A stretch of DNA of 64,000 nucleotides from Joostella atrarenae (GTDB lineage: Bacteria; Bacteroidota; Bacteroidia; Flavobacteriales; Flavobacteriaceae): positions 124,001 to 188,000 of the forward strand of contig NZ_JAETXX010000001.1 in assembly GCF_021764745.1 (NCBI RefSeq). The letters are read 5' to 3'. Of this stretch, positions 7,696-18,300 are shown one piece after another. The translations under genes were made by a program, and so were the position numbers. The number at the start of each line of letters is the position of its first letter. Position 1 is the stretch's first letter. Under the pieces are notes generated by a model that was not told the DNA's origin, made no database searches, and saw only the letters and a list, made by a program, of their open reading frames with translations.

Positions 7696-9771
7696 TTACC
7701 AAATCTTAATACGTTCTTCTGGAGTTAAATACATAGCATCTCCTTCTCTAATATCAAAAGCATCATAAAATGCATCTATATTAAGTAAAGGCTGTGTTGC
7801 TCTGTACATTCCTGGAGAATGTGGATCTGTTTTGATTCTATTTTTAAGCGCCTCATCACGCATTTTTGTTCTCCAAACAGTTGCCCAAGACATAAAGAAA
7901 CGTTGCTCTGGTGTAAATCCATCAATTTTCCCAGGATTACCATGCTCTTTTAAGTGCATTTGCAGACCATCGTAAGCAGCATTTACTCCTCCTAAATCTC
8001 CAATATTCTCTCCTAAAGTAAACTTACCATTAATAAATACATCTGGAAGCACTTCAATTCTGCTGTATTGAGAAGCTAAAGAATCTCCTAAAGCATTAAA
8101 CTGTGTAAGATCTTTTTCTGTCCACCAGTTTACTAAGTTTCCATCAGCATCAAAATCTGCTCCGCTATCATCAAAACCATGAGAAATTTCATGTCCAATT
8201 ACAGATCCCATTCCTCCATAATTCACAGCAGCATCTGCAGTAAAGTTAAAGAATGGTGGCTGTAGAATTGCAGCTGGGAAAACAATCTCATTATAAGATG
8301 GATTGTAATATGCGTTTACAGTTTGTGGAGACATAAACCACTCTGTTTTATCTACAGGCTTCCCTAATTTATCAATAGTTTTTGCGAAGTTCCATTTAGA
8401 AACATTCAATCTATTTTGATAGAAAGAACCTCCATCTTTAGCAGTTTTTATTTCTAAAGAGCTATAATCTTTCCACTCATCAGGATATCCTACTTTAATA
8501 GTAGTTTTATCAAGCTTCTCGATTGCTTTCTTCTTAGTTTCCTCGTTCATCCATGGCAAAGCATTAATACGCACTTCATACGCCTTAATTATATTTGCTA
8601 TCATATCTTTAGCTTGCGCTTTTGCCTCTGGCGGAAATTTTTCATCTACATAAAGCTTCCCTAAAGCCTCGCCTATAGAACCATTTACAGTTTGTAAAGC
8701 TCTTTTACTTAAAGGCTCCTGCTCTTTTGCTCCTCTAAGTTCTTTGCTATAAAACTCCCAATCTGCTCTATCCATTTCTTTTGTAAGCGCATTAGAAGCA
8801 CTGTTTACAAGCCCCCAACGTAAATACGCTTTCCAGTCTTCAACATCTCCAGAACTAAAAACAGTCTCTAAAGATTTTGTATAAGCAACTTGACTAATAT
8901 CTATTGTATCAACACTAGCAGCTCCAATACCTTCAAGATATTCTTTCCAATCTAAAGAAGGAACCATTTTCTGAAGATCAGAAATAGCAGTTGGATTGTA
9001 TGTTGTTTTAGGATCACGTCTTGCAACTTTATCTAGCATTTTTTCAGCCAATTCCGTTTCTAATGCTAAGATGTTTTCAGCCTGAGTAGCAGCTGCCTCT
9101 TCATCATAACCTACAAACTGAAGCATACGTGTTATGTGAGCCACATATTTATTGCGAAGCTCTTTAGACTCATCATCTTGATCTAAATAGTAGTCTCTAT
9201 CTGGTAAACCTAATCTACCTGCTCCTAAAGAAGCAACATTCTTATTACTATCTTTTGCATCGGATCCTACATTAAATCTAAAGAAACCAGCCCCTGTTGT
9301 AGGTGTCATTTCTATAAAATATGCTTGAAGGTCCTCTTTATTTTTAATAGCTTCGATTTTCTCTAGATATGGTTTTAATGGAGCTACTCCTTGCTCCTCT
9401 CTAGAAACTGTATCCATAATAGACTCAAACATTCTTACAGCTTTCGCTTGATCAGAATTTTGATCTAATTCAGAATTATCTTTCGCATTATTAAGAATCG
9501 CAAGCGCATCGTCATCTGTATTCACTCGTAGTTCATTGAAACTTCCCCAAGTAGTTTTATCATCTGGGATTTCTGTTTCATCTAACCATTTTCCATTAAC
9601 AAACCTAAAAAAGTCATCTTTAGGACTGGAAGTGGTATCCATGTATTCAAGGTTTATACCAGGTATCGTCTCTACCTCAGCAACCTCTTTTTTTTCTTCA
9701 GTCTTACAAGAAGCAAGAAAAACAACTGAAGCAAGCCCATATATAATAGGCTGATTAAAAGTTAATTTCAT
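7696..9771 (-). CDS. M13-family (neprilysin/PepO-type) metallopeptidase lipoprotein
   Basis: A 691-residue zinc endopeptidase. An N-terminal lipoprotein signal ends in the lipobox LASC, so it should be lipid-anchored in the periplasm or on the surface. The zinc-binding HExxH motif is H527-E528-ISH (VIGHEISHGFDDSG), with the downstream third-ligand region GENIGDLGG. The substrate-binding NAYY motif (VNAYYNPSYNEIVFPA) and the C-terminal IDAFYDAFDI region are also intact. The length matches full M13 enzymes (about 670-700). Members cut short peptides. The gene stands alone with its own terminator. Confidence 0.95.
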   Translation of the reverse strand: MKLTFNQPIIYGLASVVFLASCKTEEKKEVAEVETIPGINLEYMDTTSSPKDDFFRFVNGKWLDETEIPDDKTTWGSFNELRVNTDDDALAILNNAKDNSELDQNSDQAKAVRMFESIMDTVSREEQGVAPLKPYLEKIEAIKNKEDLQAYFIEMTPTTGAGFFRFNVGSDAKDSNKNVASLGAGRLGLPDRDYYLDQDDESKELRNKYVAHITRMLQFVGYDEEAAATQAENILALETELAEKMLDKVARRDPKTTYNPTAISDLQKMVPSLDWKEYLEGIGAASVDTIDISQVAYTKSLETVFSSGDVEDWKAYLRWGLVNSASNALTKEMDRADWEFYSKELRGAKEQEPLSKRALQTVNGSIGEALGKLYVDEKFPPEAKAQAKDMIANIIKAYEVRINALPWMNEETKKKAIEKLDKTTIKVGYPDEWKDYSSLEIKTAKDGGSFYQNRLNVSKWNFAKTIDKLGKPVDKTEWFMSPQTVNAYYNPSYNEIVFPAAILQPPFFNFTADAAVNYGGMGSVIGHEISHGFDDSGADFDADGNLVNWWTEKDLTQFNALGDSLASQYSRIEVLPDVFINGKFTLGENIGDLGGVNAAYDGLQMHLKEHGNPGKIDGFTPEQRFFMSWATVWRTKMRDEALKNRIKTDPHSPGMYRATQPLLNIDAFYDAFDIREGDAMYLTPEERIKIW

Positions 9772-9869
9772 ATGTGAATTAGTTTTGTTAAGAATCCTTG
9801 CAATTTAAAGGAAATTGTTATTCTTAATAAACTTGCACTACTTAATTAACATTTCTTTAAGAAAACTGT

Positions 9870-10403
9870 TTAAGGCTTTACTTTTGAAGGAGGTGTATTG
9901 TTTATAAAATCCTCGTAGATCTTACTTTTCAAAGATTCAGATAATTGATCGCGCAACGCATTATAAGACATCATTACACGCTTTCTGGTGATGTTTATGG
10001 AATCTATCGGTGCATTTTCTTCTAATCGCACCTTTAACTGATTGCTAAACGTATTAAACACAATAAGCCTGCTTTTTACGTCTGGAATTTCAAACTTAGC
10101 AGGAAATAAAGTGTCTTTTTCTATATCCTTATCTAAACGGATAAACTCTTCAGCATAATAAGTAAGATCTCCCGTATTCTGACGCTGAAACTTCTCCATC
10201 AAACTACTAAGCTCCTTGAACTTTTTCCACTTATTTATTTCTGCCAACTTTTCTTTACTGATACTCGTTATTGCTGGCAGCTGACTATAAGAAACTTGAG
10301 CGTTTTCATCAGAAACGACTACCTCTTCTTTATTCTCATCGTTTCCACAACTGAAAATAAATAGACTTAAGCTGAATGATAATATGTATATAGATTTCTT
10401 CAT
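9870..10403 (-). CDS. Putative lipoprotein of unknown function
   Basis: 177 residues from the ATG at 10403. A TTG four codons upstream would sit inside a 7-bp repeat array and is rejected. The lipobox FSCG follows a hydrophobic segment (YILSFSLSLFIF). The mature part is helical and charged, with no recognised family (for example WKKFKELSSLMEKFQRQNTG, IDSINITRKRVMMSYNALRD). It is probably membrane-anchored in the periplasm. The gap to the M13 gene start at 9771 is about 100 bp, so co-transcription with it is possible. The promoter carries the tandem repeat described separately. Confidence 0.75.
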   Translation of the reverse strand: MKKSIYILSFSLSLFIFSCGNDENKEEVVVSDENAQVSYSQLPAITSISKEKLAEINKWKKFKELSSLMEKFQRQNTGDLTYYAEEFIRLDKDIEKDTLFPAKFEIPDVKSRLIVFNTFSNQLKVRLEENAPIDSINITRKRVMMSYNALRDQLSESLKSKIYEDFINNTPPSKVKP

Positions 10404-10436
10404 TTCAAGTTTCAAGTTTCAAGTTTCAAGTTTCAA
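10404..10436 (-). repeat. 7-bp tandem repeat between promoter and start codon
   Basis: Four full copies of TTCAAGT and a partial fifth (plus-strand reading) fill the space between a TATCTTTG -7 element (10434-10441) and the ATG of the lipoprotein gene. On the transcript the leader is almost only ACTTGAA units. Copy-number change would alter the leader length. Confidence 0.9.
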
Positions 10437-10441
10437 AGATA
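10434..10441 (-). promoter_or_regulatory. -7 promoter element for the lipoprotein gene
   Basis: TATCTTTG on the minus strand matches TAnnTTTG. It ends inside the repeat array and would give a leader of about 25 nt. Confidence 0.5.
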
Positions 10442-10498
10442 AGAGAATAGTTTTATTTATTCTGAATAACTACTGAAGAGAAAACACAAAATAATACA

Positions 10499-10537
10499 AA
10501 CGCAGAAATTGAAAATATTAATTTCAACTCCTGCGTT
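10499..10537 (-). terminator. Terminator of the GH43 gene
   Basis: AACGCAG pairs with CTGCGTT with an inner TTGAAA/TTTCAA stem. On the minus strand it is followed by TTTGTATTATTTTG. It begins 21 nt past the GH43 stop codon. Confidence 0.75.
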
Positions 10538-10557
10538 ATATATTGACAAACTTTTTA

Positions 10558-12384
10558 TTACTCGGTATACAAAACCTCACTTTTCTGAGAGATTCCATTT
10601 TCATTAAATGCTTCTATTTGATAATAATACCCTTGATCTGTGTTTAAAGCTCTCAATTCGTAATTTGGATCATCGTACATCAATGCTGAAAGATTTAATT
10701 TATCTTTTTCAATTCCCCAATAAATTACATATCCTGTAGCATCTTTTACAGCGTCCCAAGTCAACATTGTATTCCTTCTATCTCCTTGTCTTTCAGCTTT
10801 AAAATGTTTAGGTGTTTTAGGAGCTTTCTCTTTCCCTTTACCAAATACTCTAAACTCAGAAATTGCTAAATATTTATTAGTACAATGCACATGATTATAT
10901 CTAATATATCTTGCTTCCGCATCTTTAGCCAATTCTATGTATGCGTGGGGTATATCTTTATTATTTTTACTATAATCAGCGATCGTGTTCCATTTCTTAC
11001 CATCTAAAGAACCTTCAATTGTAAATTGTTGTCTCAACGTATCTGGACGACCAAAAACAGTACTTTTGTAATCTTGAAAATTAATCTGAATGGCTTTTAC
11101 ATCCATAGGCTTCTGTAAATCTACTTGTACATAAATAGAATCGTTATTTTCTTCAGAAACCCAATACGAGCGAATCTCTTCATCATTAATTTTATCAATT
11201 TCAAAACCTTTTATTTGCTCTTGCATATAACCTTTATCACTTTCATCCACTACCTTATTTTCACCTTTTACTAAAGGAGAATTTGTAGTGACTGGCTTGT
11301 TGTAAGAAAGCAACATCCAACCTGTAAAACGCTCTTTATGATCTGCCACTTTTGTCCCTGGAAGGTAATGCGGATAATCTCCATATGCAGTATTTACAAA
11401 CATCTGTCCATCATCTTCAAATCCTGCAGGATACATCCCCAACCTTCTTTCAAATTTAAAATTCACCGAGATTGCCATCGTAGAATAATGCCAATAATTT
11501 CCATTATTATCTTGTACTGTACTTCCGTGTCCGGCACCTTTTAAAAACCCTCCAGGCTTGTATGAAATAGGATTATAAGGCGCGTATGTAAATGGTCCTA
11601 ACGGACTCTTACTAGTATAAACACCATCGGCATAAACATTCCATTGTGTTCCTGGTGCTCCATATTCTAAATAATAAGTGTCATCATATTTCACCATCCA
11701 AGGTCCTTCAATAAAAGGTTTTATATCCGACTTATGGTCTTGACCAAAACGTTCCCAACCATGAGCTACTGGATGCAAATTGAAAAGGTGTTTTTGATCT
11801 CCCATAGGAGTATAATAATTCGCCGTATCCAATTCTACCCCACGAATAGGCCATTTATTAGAAGACTCTTCATATAAATAAACCTTATTATCATCATCCA
11901 CAAAAAGATCAGGGTCTTGAACTCCATGTGGAACATTTATAACTGCATAATTTGTTTTCCAATCTCCAACATCAGGGTTATCGGTTTCTATAACAGCACC
12001 GCGTCCAGATGGGTCTCCTAATACAAGAATTTTTCCATTTCTAACGGCTGCCGCTGGGGCATTACTCCCATTAAAATACCATCCCTGTGGTTTTATAAAC
12101 TTCCAATTACTCATATCATCAGATGTCCAATAACCATGAGAACGAGTTACGAATAAGTAATATTTCCCTTTAAAATTAACAATCGCAGGATCGGCGCCAG
12201 AACGATAAGACACATCACTTGTTCCTCTGTAATGGGACATATAAGTATAATCTATATCAATAGGATTGCAATACGTTTTATAATCTTGTTTAGCTAAAGT
12301 TTCTTGCGCTTGAGTGTTTATAAATAACCCTAAAAAAAGGAAAATAAAACATGTTTTTACTGATCTTGAAAAACTGAAAATCAT
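10558..12384 (-). CDS. Secreted GH43-like glycoside hydrolase with discoidin-type and Fn3 domains
   Basis: A 608-residue protein with a signal peptide (MIFSFSRSVKTCFIFLFLGL...TQAQ). Residues about 35-340 form a five-bladed beta-propeller of the GH43 type. Candidate catalytic residues are the base D65 (RSGADPAIVNF), the pKa modulator D157 (GVQDPDLFVDDD) and the acid E226 (FIEGPWMVKYDD). Residues about 375-515 look like an F5/8 type C (discoidin) carbohydrate-binding domain (AIQINFQDY, QFTIEGSLDGKKW, ARYIRYNHVHCTNKYLAISE). The C-terminal ~85 residues form a fibronectin type III domain. GH43 enzymes act on arabinans, xylans and related glycans, but the substrate here cannot be told. An MFS gene lies upstream on the same strand 151 bp away. 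Confidence 0.87.
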   Translation of the reverse strand: MIFSFSRSVKTCFIFLFLGLFINTQAQETLAKQDYKTYCNPIDIDYTYMSHYRGTSDVSYRSGADPAIVNFKGKYYLFVTRSHGYWTSDDMSNWKFIKPQGWYFNGSNAPAAAVRNGKILVLGDPSGRGAVIETDNPDVGDWKTNYAVINVPHGVQDPDLFVDDDNKVYLYEESSNKWPIRGVELDTANYYTPMGDQKHLFNLHPVAHGWERFGQDHKSDIKPFIEGPWMVKYDDTYYLEYGAPGTQWNVYADGVYTSKSPLGPFTYAPYNPISYKPGGFLKGAGHGSTVQDNNGNYWHYSTMAISVNFKFERRLGMYPAGFEDDGQMFVNTAYGDYPHYLPGTKVADHKERFTGWMLLSYNKPVTTNSPLVKGENKVVDESDKGYMQEQIKGFEIDKINDEEIRSYWVSEENNDSIYVQVDLQKPMDVKAIQINFQDYKSTVFGRPDTLRQQFTIEGSLDGKKWNTIADYSKNNKDIPHAYIELAKDAEARYIRYNHVHCTNKYLAISEFRVFGKGKEKAPKTPKHFKAERQGDRRNTMLTWDAVKDATGYVIYWGIEKDKLNLSALMYDDPNYELRALNTDQGYYYQIEAFNENGISQKSEVLYTE

Positions 12385-12429
12385 ATAATGGCGGTATTTA
12401 ATATGTGAAATTCGAAACTAGGTAAAACC

Positions 12430-12452
12430 TGTATTCGTCTCCAAAGAATACA
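12430..12452. other. Small hairpin between MFS and GH43 genes
   Basis: TGTATTC pairs with GAATACA across a 9-nt loop in the 151-bp gap. It has no U-run. It may be an operator or weak terminator. Confidence 0.3.
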
Positions 12453-12535
12453 CTACATCAATAATACATCAACAGGGATTATGCTTAAATTTTAACTTTA
12501 TAAAAGCTTTTTCTACTGAAGGAAGAGCGCTAATT

Positions 12536-13732
12536 TTATACATTTCTAATACGTTGCGCATTTAATTGTGCAAAAGTCATTAATAAAAATAAAGAGAAGA
12601 TTACCCAGCTAAAATGAATATTCATATCTAACATCCAACCTACAATAAGAGGCCCTAAAGCTGTGCTTAACACCATAAACATGGTAAATAAACTTCTTAT
12701 AGTTCCCATTTGCTGGGTTCCATATATTTCTGCTATTACTGCAGTCTTTACCGTTCCTGCAACACCAACAGTGATCCCTGAAAGGATTAAAAAAATTAAA
12801 GCTCCAATAATACTATCTATAAATGCTAAGGCAAGCAATCCAAAACACATTGGAATTAAGTACACTCTAAATACTTTTTTTGCGGTATACTTATCTACCC
12901 AAAAACCGCCCGCTATAGAAAGTACAAACCGAGTAATAGCATACGCTGTAAAAAAAGAAGCATATAAAGTGAGCGACCACCCCTTTTCTTCAACAAAAAG
13001 ATATTGATAAAAGAATATTGCTGTAGATATAAATCCTGTTGAAAAACTAGCAGGCATCATAATAAAAAACCGTTTATCACTAATCACCTCTTTAAACTGT
13101 TTTATCAGAAACCCCGCTGATGCTTTTTTTGTAACATCGAGATCAGCATCAAAGTGATCTAATTTCACGAAATACAGCCTTATTAGGTATAAAAGTAGAA
13201 AAACTCCACTTGCAATTGCTGCTATTTCGTAATCATACCATAAAATTATTGAAGCTATAGCTATAGGAAAAACAGCTTCTCCAACAGAATATCCTAAAGA
13301 TGAAATACTAAGTGCTTTTCCTCTATCCGCAGTAAAATATTTTGACATTACCGTAAAACTAATGTGACTTAATAAACCTTGACCGCAAAGACGAAGTCCT
13401 GTAAAAGCAATAAATAATAAAGCAATATGATAATGAGAAACCCCTAATATAAAACACGAAATTGCCAAACCGAGAACTGTAAATGCTGTGACCTTTTTAA
13501 TAGGTTTATGGTCCACAGTATGACCAACCGTAAGCATTATTACCGAAGAGATAACTGTACAAATTGCATATATACTTCCAAACCCTCCTTTAGATAAATC
13601 AAATGTTTTTAATATTTCGGGAACATATAATGAGATCAAAAATGTTTGTCCGAAACTAGATAGAAAAGTTAATACCCAGCCGAAGCTAATTTCTTTTGCA
13701 TTGTTCTTTAAAAAAAGGAAGAAATTCTTCAA
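12536..13732 (-). CDS. MFS transporter
   Basis: A 398-residue, 12-segment major facilitator. Typical features are a loop-2/3 motif (VGHTVDHKPIKK), LRLCGQGLLSHISF in segment 4 and a repeat of the motif in the second half (GGFWVDKYTAKK). It resembles oxalate/formate or CynX-like carriers of small anions or sugars, with no specific substrate assignable. The start codon is TTG: a TAA stop lies six bases upstream in frame, and no ATG exists before the first membrane segment. It is probably expressed alone or with the downstream GH43 gene. Confidence 0.88.
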   Translation of the reverse strand: MKNFFLFLKNNAKEISFGWVLTFLSSFGQTFLISLYVPEILKTFDLSKGGFGSIYAICTVISSVIMLTVGHTVDHKPIKKVTAFTVLGLAISCFILGVSHYHIALLFIAFTGLRLCGQGLLSHISFTVMSKYFTADRGKALSISSLGYSVGEAVFPIAIASIILWYDYEIAAIASGVFLLLYLIRLYFVKLDHFDADLDVTKKASAGFLIKQFKEVISDKRFFIMMPASFSTGFISTAIFFYQYLFVEEKGWSLTLYASFFTAYAITRFVLSIAGGFWVDKYTAKKVFRVYLIPMCFGLLALAFIDSIIGALIFLILSGITVGVAGTVKTAVIAEIYGTQQMGTIRSLFTMFMVLSTALGPLIVGWMLDMNIHFSWVIFSLFLLMTFAQLNAQRIRNV

Positions 13733-13843
13733 GAGTTAGTCGTTTTAGCTTTTAAAAAAACAAAGCTAAGAACATTATTTTAGTTTATAGACGAATACAT
13801 ATTAACTAACAATAAAACACTAGAACCTTAAAAATTAAATTCC

Positions 13844-15220
13844 TCAAGGTCTAATAATCGTAGTGTTCTCATTTTGGAGAATATGCTGCTGTATAATTCT
13901 CATTACATCACTGTCGCTATTTTGTAACTTAATATGATCTTTAAAATCTTCAAAATTATTAATTACTATTGACTCATCTATAAAACCGTAGCCTTTATAA
14001 ATTCCATCTTCAACAAGTGCTATTCCTTTTTCATCAAAGGTTTTTCCTTTGGTTACAATTGCAAAACTTTTCGCCTCAATTTTCACTGATTTTATAGCAG
14101 CTTCAACTCTCTTATTATAATCGGCTGGGCTTTCTTCGTCAACACAAATTCCCATACAATCGTTAATCTTAAAATGATTACATTTCCCTGTAATACTTCC
14201 AGCAGGAAGAAGTTGGGTGTATTTTGGACACAGTTTAAAAGCCTCTGTTAACGTTTCTAAGAAATGAATACATTCGTTTATATTAAAAAATATTGCAATT
14301 GGATTTGTCACTAATTTTATTTTATTATACCCCAATTGCATAATCCCCTTTCTATTGGTGTACGCTAAAATTCCATATCCTTTATTACTGAGTTTTTGAG
14401 CACTATTATACTTTGGGAAATGGTGTTTTATAGCTACCGATTCCATCAATAAAGCCAATAATTCTGACCCTGACTCCTCAAAATCTATATGTGAGGTTTC
14501 TCTACAAAGCTCGATTTCTTTAGCTTTTTTATCATAAAAATGACTCAACACCCTCTTTTTAATATTGATAGCTTTCCCAACATAGATAATCTTTCCGCTG
14601 CTATCTTTAAAATAATAAACCCCTGGATTTTCTGGCAACCCATCATATGTTTCTTTTGCTAACAATGCAGGCAGTGCTGCTTCTCCACTTTTAGGATTTA
14701 GTTGTTTTTTAACCTCATTATTAGTATCATTTTTAAGTAATTTTTCAAAGAGAATAACGGTAGCATCAGTATCTCCCTTTGCTCGGTGGCGATCGTATAA
14801 AGGAATCTCTAAAGAGCTACATAACTTCCCTAAACTATAAGAACGTAAGCCTGGAAATATCTTTTTAGAAAGTCGAACTGTACATAGTTTCTTCCTGTTG
14901 AAATCAATTCCCAGCTCTTTAAACTCATTTCTAATAACATTATAATCGAAATTCACATTATGAGCTACAAAAACCTTCCCATCTGTAAAGTCCAATACTT
15001 CTGAAGCAATCTCCTTAAAAGTTGGAGCACCAGCAACCATATCATTATCTATACCAGTAAGCCTAACTACATGACTTGTAATTAATGCCTGCGGATTTAC
15101 CAAAGTATGATATTCATCGATCACCTTTTCTCCATCATAAATAGCGATAGCTATCTCCGTTATTTTATTTCCACTCCCACTTAAACCCGTGGTTTCAACA
15201 TCTATTATTGCGTAATTCAT
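13844..15220 (-). CDS. DnaQ-type exonuclease fused to a GIY-YIG (UvrC/Cho-like) endonuclease
   Basis: A 458-residue nuclease. Residues 1-165 form a DEDD exonuclease domain like the Pol III epsilon subunit: D7/E9 in YAIIDVETTGLSG, HNVNFDYNVIRNEF, and HRAKGDTDAT for the third motif. Residues about 195-275 form a GIY-YIG domain (PGVYYFKDSSGKIIYVGKA, NIKKRVLSHF). The C-terminus has the UvrC/Cho-like cysteine region CNHFKINDCMGIC. The combination suggests DNA repair: the GIY-YIG part nicks and the DEDD part trims 3' ends. The fusion is known in bacteria, for example in a mycobacterial UvrC-like protein. It is monocistronic. Confidence 0.9.
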   Translation of the reverse strand: MNYAIIDVETTGLSGSGNKITEIAIAIYDGEKVIDEYHTLVNPQALITSHVVRLTGIDNDMVAGAPTFKEIASEVLDFTDGKVFVAHNVNFDYNVIRNEFKELGIDFNRKKLCTVRLSKKIFPGLRSYSLGKLCSSLEIPLYDRHRAKGDTDATVILFEKLLKNDTNNEVKKQLNPKSGEAALPALLAKETYDGLPENPGVYYFKDSSGKIIYVGKAINIKKRVLSHFYDKKAKEIELCRETSHIDFEESGSELLALLMESVAIKHHFPKYNSAQKLSNKGYGILAYTNRKGIMQLGYNKIKLVTNPIAIFFNINECIHFLETLTEAFKLCPKYTQLLPAGSITGKCNHFKINDCMGICVDEESPADYNKRVEAAIKSVKIEAKSFAIVTKGKTFDEKGIALVEDGIYKGYGFIDESIVINNFEDFKDHIKLQNSDSDVMRIIQQHILQNENTTIIRP

Positions 15221-15339
15221 TTTTGGGATTTGGTATATTGTTTCGTTTTATAGCAGCAGAGACAATCAACTTTATTAATAACTACAAGCAATTTCTATGC
15301 CTAGAAATATAGTTTTAATATAATCGAAAAGCAACATTA

Positions 15340-15370
15340 AAAAAGCCCCTTGGAGCATCAAGGGGCTTTA
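15340..15370 (-). terminator. Terminator of the T9SS nuclease gene
   Basis: AAAGCCCCTTG and CAAGGGGCTTT form an 11-bp stem with a 6-nt loop, followed on the minus strand by TTTTTT. It begins 27 nt after the stop codon. Confidence 0.93.
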
Positions 15371-15396
15371 CAATAATTGTATAAATGATAAATTTA

Positions 15397-18300
15397 TTAC
15401 CTCTTTACCATTCGGATATCTTTAACTTCATGTCCGTTTTCTATAACTTTCAATATATAAATCCCTCTTGAAAGTCTAGAAAAATTAATAGGCTTTAAAT
15501 TATACCCAACTTTAATTTTTACATTTTTTTCATGCTGCTTTAATTGCCCATTTAAATCATATACTTGCAACTCTAGCTTTGTTTTACTATTACTGTTTAC
15601 CACTAAAGCCGCAGCATGCCGAACAGGATTCGGAATTAAATAAACACTAGCGATTGAAGTTTCATTAACCTCATCTGAGCAGCTTCCTAAAACAGCTCCC
15701 AAATTCAATAAATGAGGAACAGCATACTTAGATACACATAAAGAACGTCCTCTGTAGCAAACAGCTACTTTTTCAATCCATGGGTTATTTCCACAACTTA
15801 CATCTTCAACTATTACAGTAATGCTCTCAGATTTAGAGCATCCATTAGCGTCTGTTACCGTTAATGTGTACGTAGTTGTTTCCTCTGGACAAACTGAAAT
15901 TGTTTCTGTAATTTCCTCCGTATTCCAGTGAAATGAATATTCCCCTTCTCCACCGGAAATCATTTCAGCAGCAAGAGTAATACAATTGGTTTCTCCATAT
16001 CCAGTAACTATTTTATCTACTTCTGGCATGAGTATCTCTATTCCTTCGGGCTCAGTAATTGTAAAATATTCTGTAACAGATTTTCCATTAACATCATACA
16101 CTATAACATCATAATCTCCTGGGATTAAATCTGAAACACTTTGCGTTATTTCACCATTACTCCATAAATATTCATAAGGAGCTACTCCTCCGCTAACTTC
16201 AACAGAAGCCATCCCATTATCAGCTTCAGCACAGCTAATATTATTCACTATAACATTTTCTATAACTAGCGGTTCGATATTATCTAATGACAATCGGATC
16301 GAAACAGCAAAGTGATCTGAAACTGTACTAGTATAATCATTATCATAGAACTCGTAATGTACCGTCGCAGAATTCTCAATGAAATTATCTTCAAGCTCAT
16401 TAGAAAGCGAAATATGGTCTATCATATTCTCTCTAAATGCATAAGATCGTTTTCCTGTTTCACTCAAAGAAAGCGTTGCCAAAAAGTACTCATCAGGATC
16501 GTTGATAAATGCTTCAAACGAAGAAACTGTAGTGTTTATACCATCAGCAACCGTTTCATCCAAATCATCATTATAATCTCCTGCTAAAATAAGATTCGAT
16601 TCTGGGAACATAACATCCAGACTATCTTTAAGCACTTCCATATCGTATTTACGCATATCATATCTAAGCTGAGGCCCATTACTACTATTAGCACGCGCAT
16701 GCAATGCTACAATATTTATTTCTTCGGAAGCTCCATTGATATTCACATCAGCTGTCATTAAAAAAGGAAGTCGACCACTAGCATAAAAACGATCTGCTTC
16801 AGAAGGATAATCTAATAAATATGAAGTATCTCCTCCGTTATAATAAGGATGTATTGACTTTAAGAGCGCTTGTGTTTTCTTTGGAGTTACTGTTGCAGTT
16901 TTATATATAAATCCAATTTTTTGCTTTGTTCCTGAATCATTTGGATACGAGGTAGCATCAGATAAAATAAAGTCATATCCATCCAACTCACCTACAGCCT
17001 GTGCAAAAAGTTCATCATCAGAAATCTCTACTACAGTATAAATGTCTGCATTTAATTTCTTTAAAATAGTGACAACACTATCTTTTTGAATTGCATCAGA
17101 ATTTTGATTTCCAGCAGCTGGCGAATTCCCTTCATCTCCAAACCACTCTATATTCCATGTAACAATATCAAGTGTATTCTCTTTAGGAATATCAATTCCG
17201 TTATTCGGATCGAATGGTTCTGCACAAGCTAAATCCACTTTCATTCTTGGCAACAACTGAGCAAACTCATTAAAAGTTCCTACCACTCCAATAATTTCAC
17301 TGCAGGTTTCTGGTTGCGCTAGTCCAGATAAACCTGCTACATTCCCATCTATTCTAAGTTCCCCCGTTCCTGATGCATCTGTAATTATTGTATTGGAGTC
17401 TCCAAAAAGTAGATCTCCAGGTGTTGGAAACGTTGCATCAGTTATTCTTACAAGTTGCCCACGATAATCTCCTAATTCAACTAGAGTAATATCCTTTGGC
17501 AATATAGGCTCATTAGGCACACCGTTACTTTCTACTGAAGAAACATTCCCTAATTGAATCTGATTATTAAATGACGAACGACTAGCGGTTACAGTTATAG
17601 AATCTCCGATTGCAAAATTTCCTCCAAAAATTTGTTCATCAAAAATTGCTATTCCCCCTGTATTATCTTGAAGATATGCAGGTCCGGCAAAATTATCGGC
17701 TACTGTTAGAACTCCAGTTATAGTTACTGTAGTTCCATCTGGAAGCGCTCTTGCTTCTACAATAGGAATAGTTTCTGTTGGCACAACCACTATCCCTTCA
17801 TTTTGAACTCCAGGAGTAGGTTTTTTTGCTACGTAGCTACTTGTATTTAAAAAACCACCACTTCCATTAGGAATACGTTGTAACGAATGGTTGTCTTTAT
17901 CTCCTTCTAGGTCTTCATTTAGCTGAGGTTCTCCAGCATTGAGTAATGTTAAAAGCTCAACATCGTCATCATCATTAGTATCGTAAACCACAGCATCGAT
18001 CAATCCGCTTGTAGTTAAAACAGCTCCATTTTGAAAATCGTTTATTGATCCTTGATATAGCGCAACAGCATCAGCCCCATTTTGAAGTCCGTTGGCCCCA
18101 AATACAAGAGAAACATTTGCTACTCCCTCATTTCCTAAAACAAAATATCCATCAGCATTAGTAACATATCCGCTTAAATCAAACGCATTATAAACAGCAT
18201 CTCCATTTCCATTATAAAGAACCAACACAAACCCATCTAGAGCAATATTACCAATACCTCCATCGTATAGTTCAATAAATTCAGCTACATCACTTCCAGG

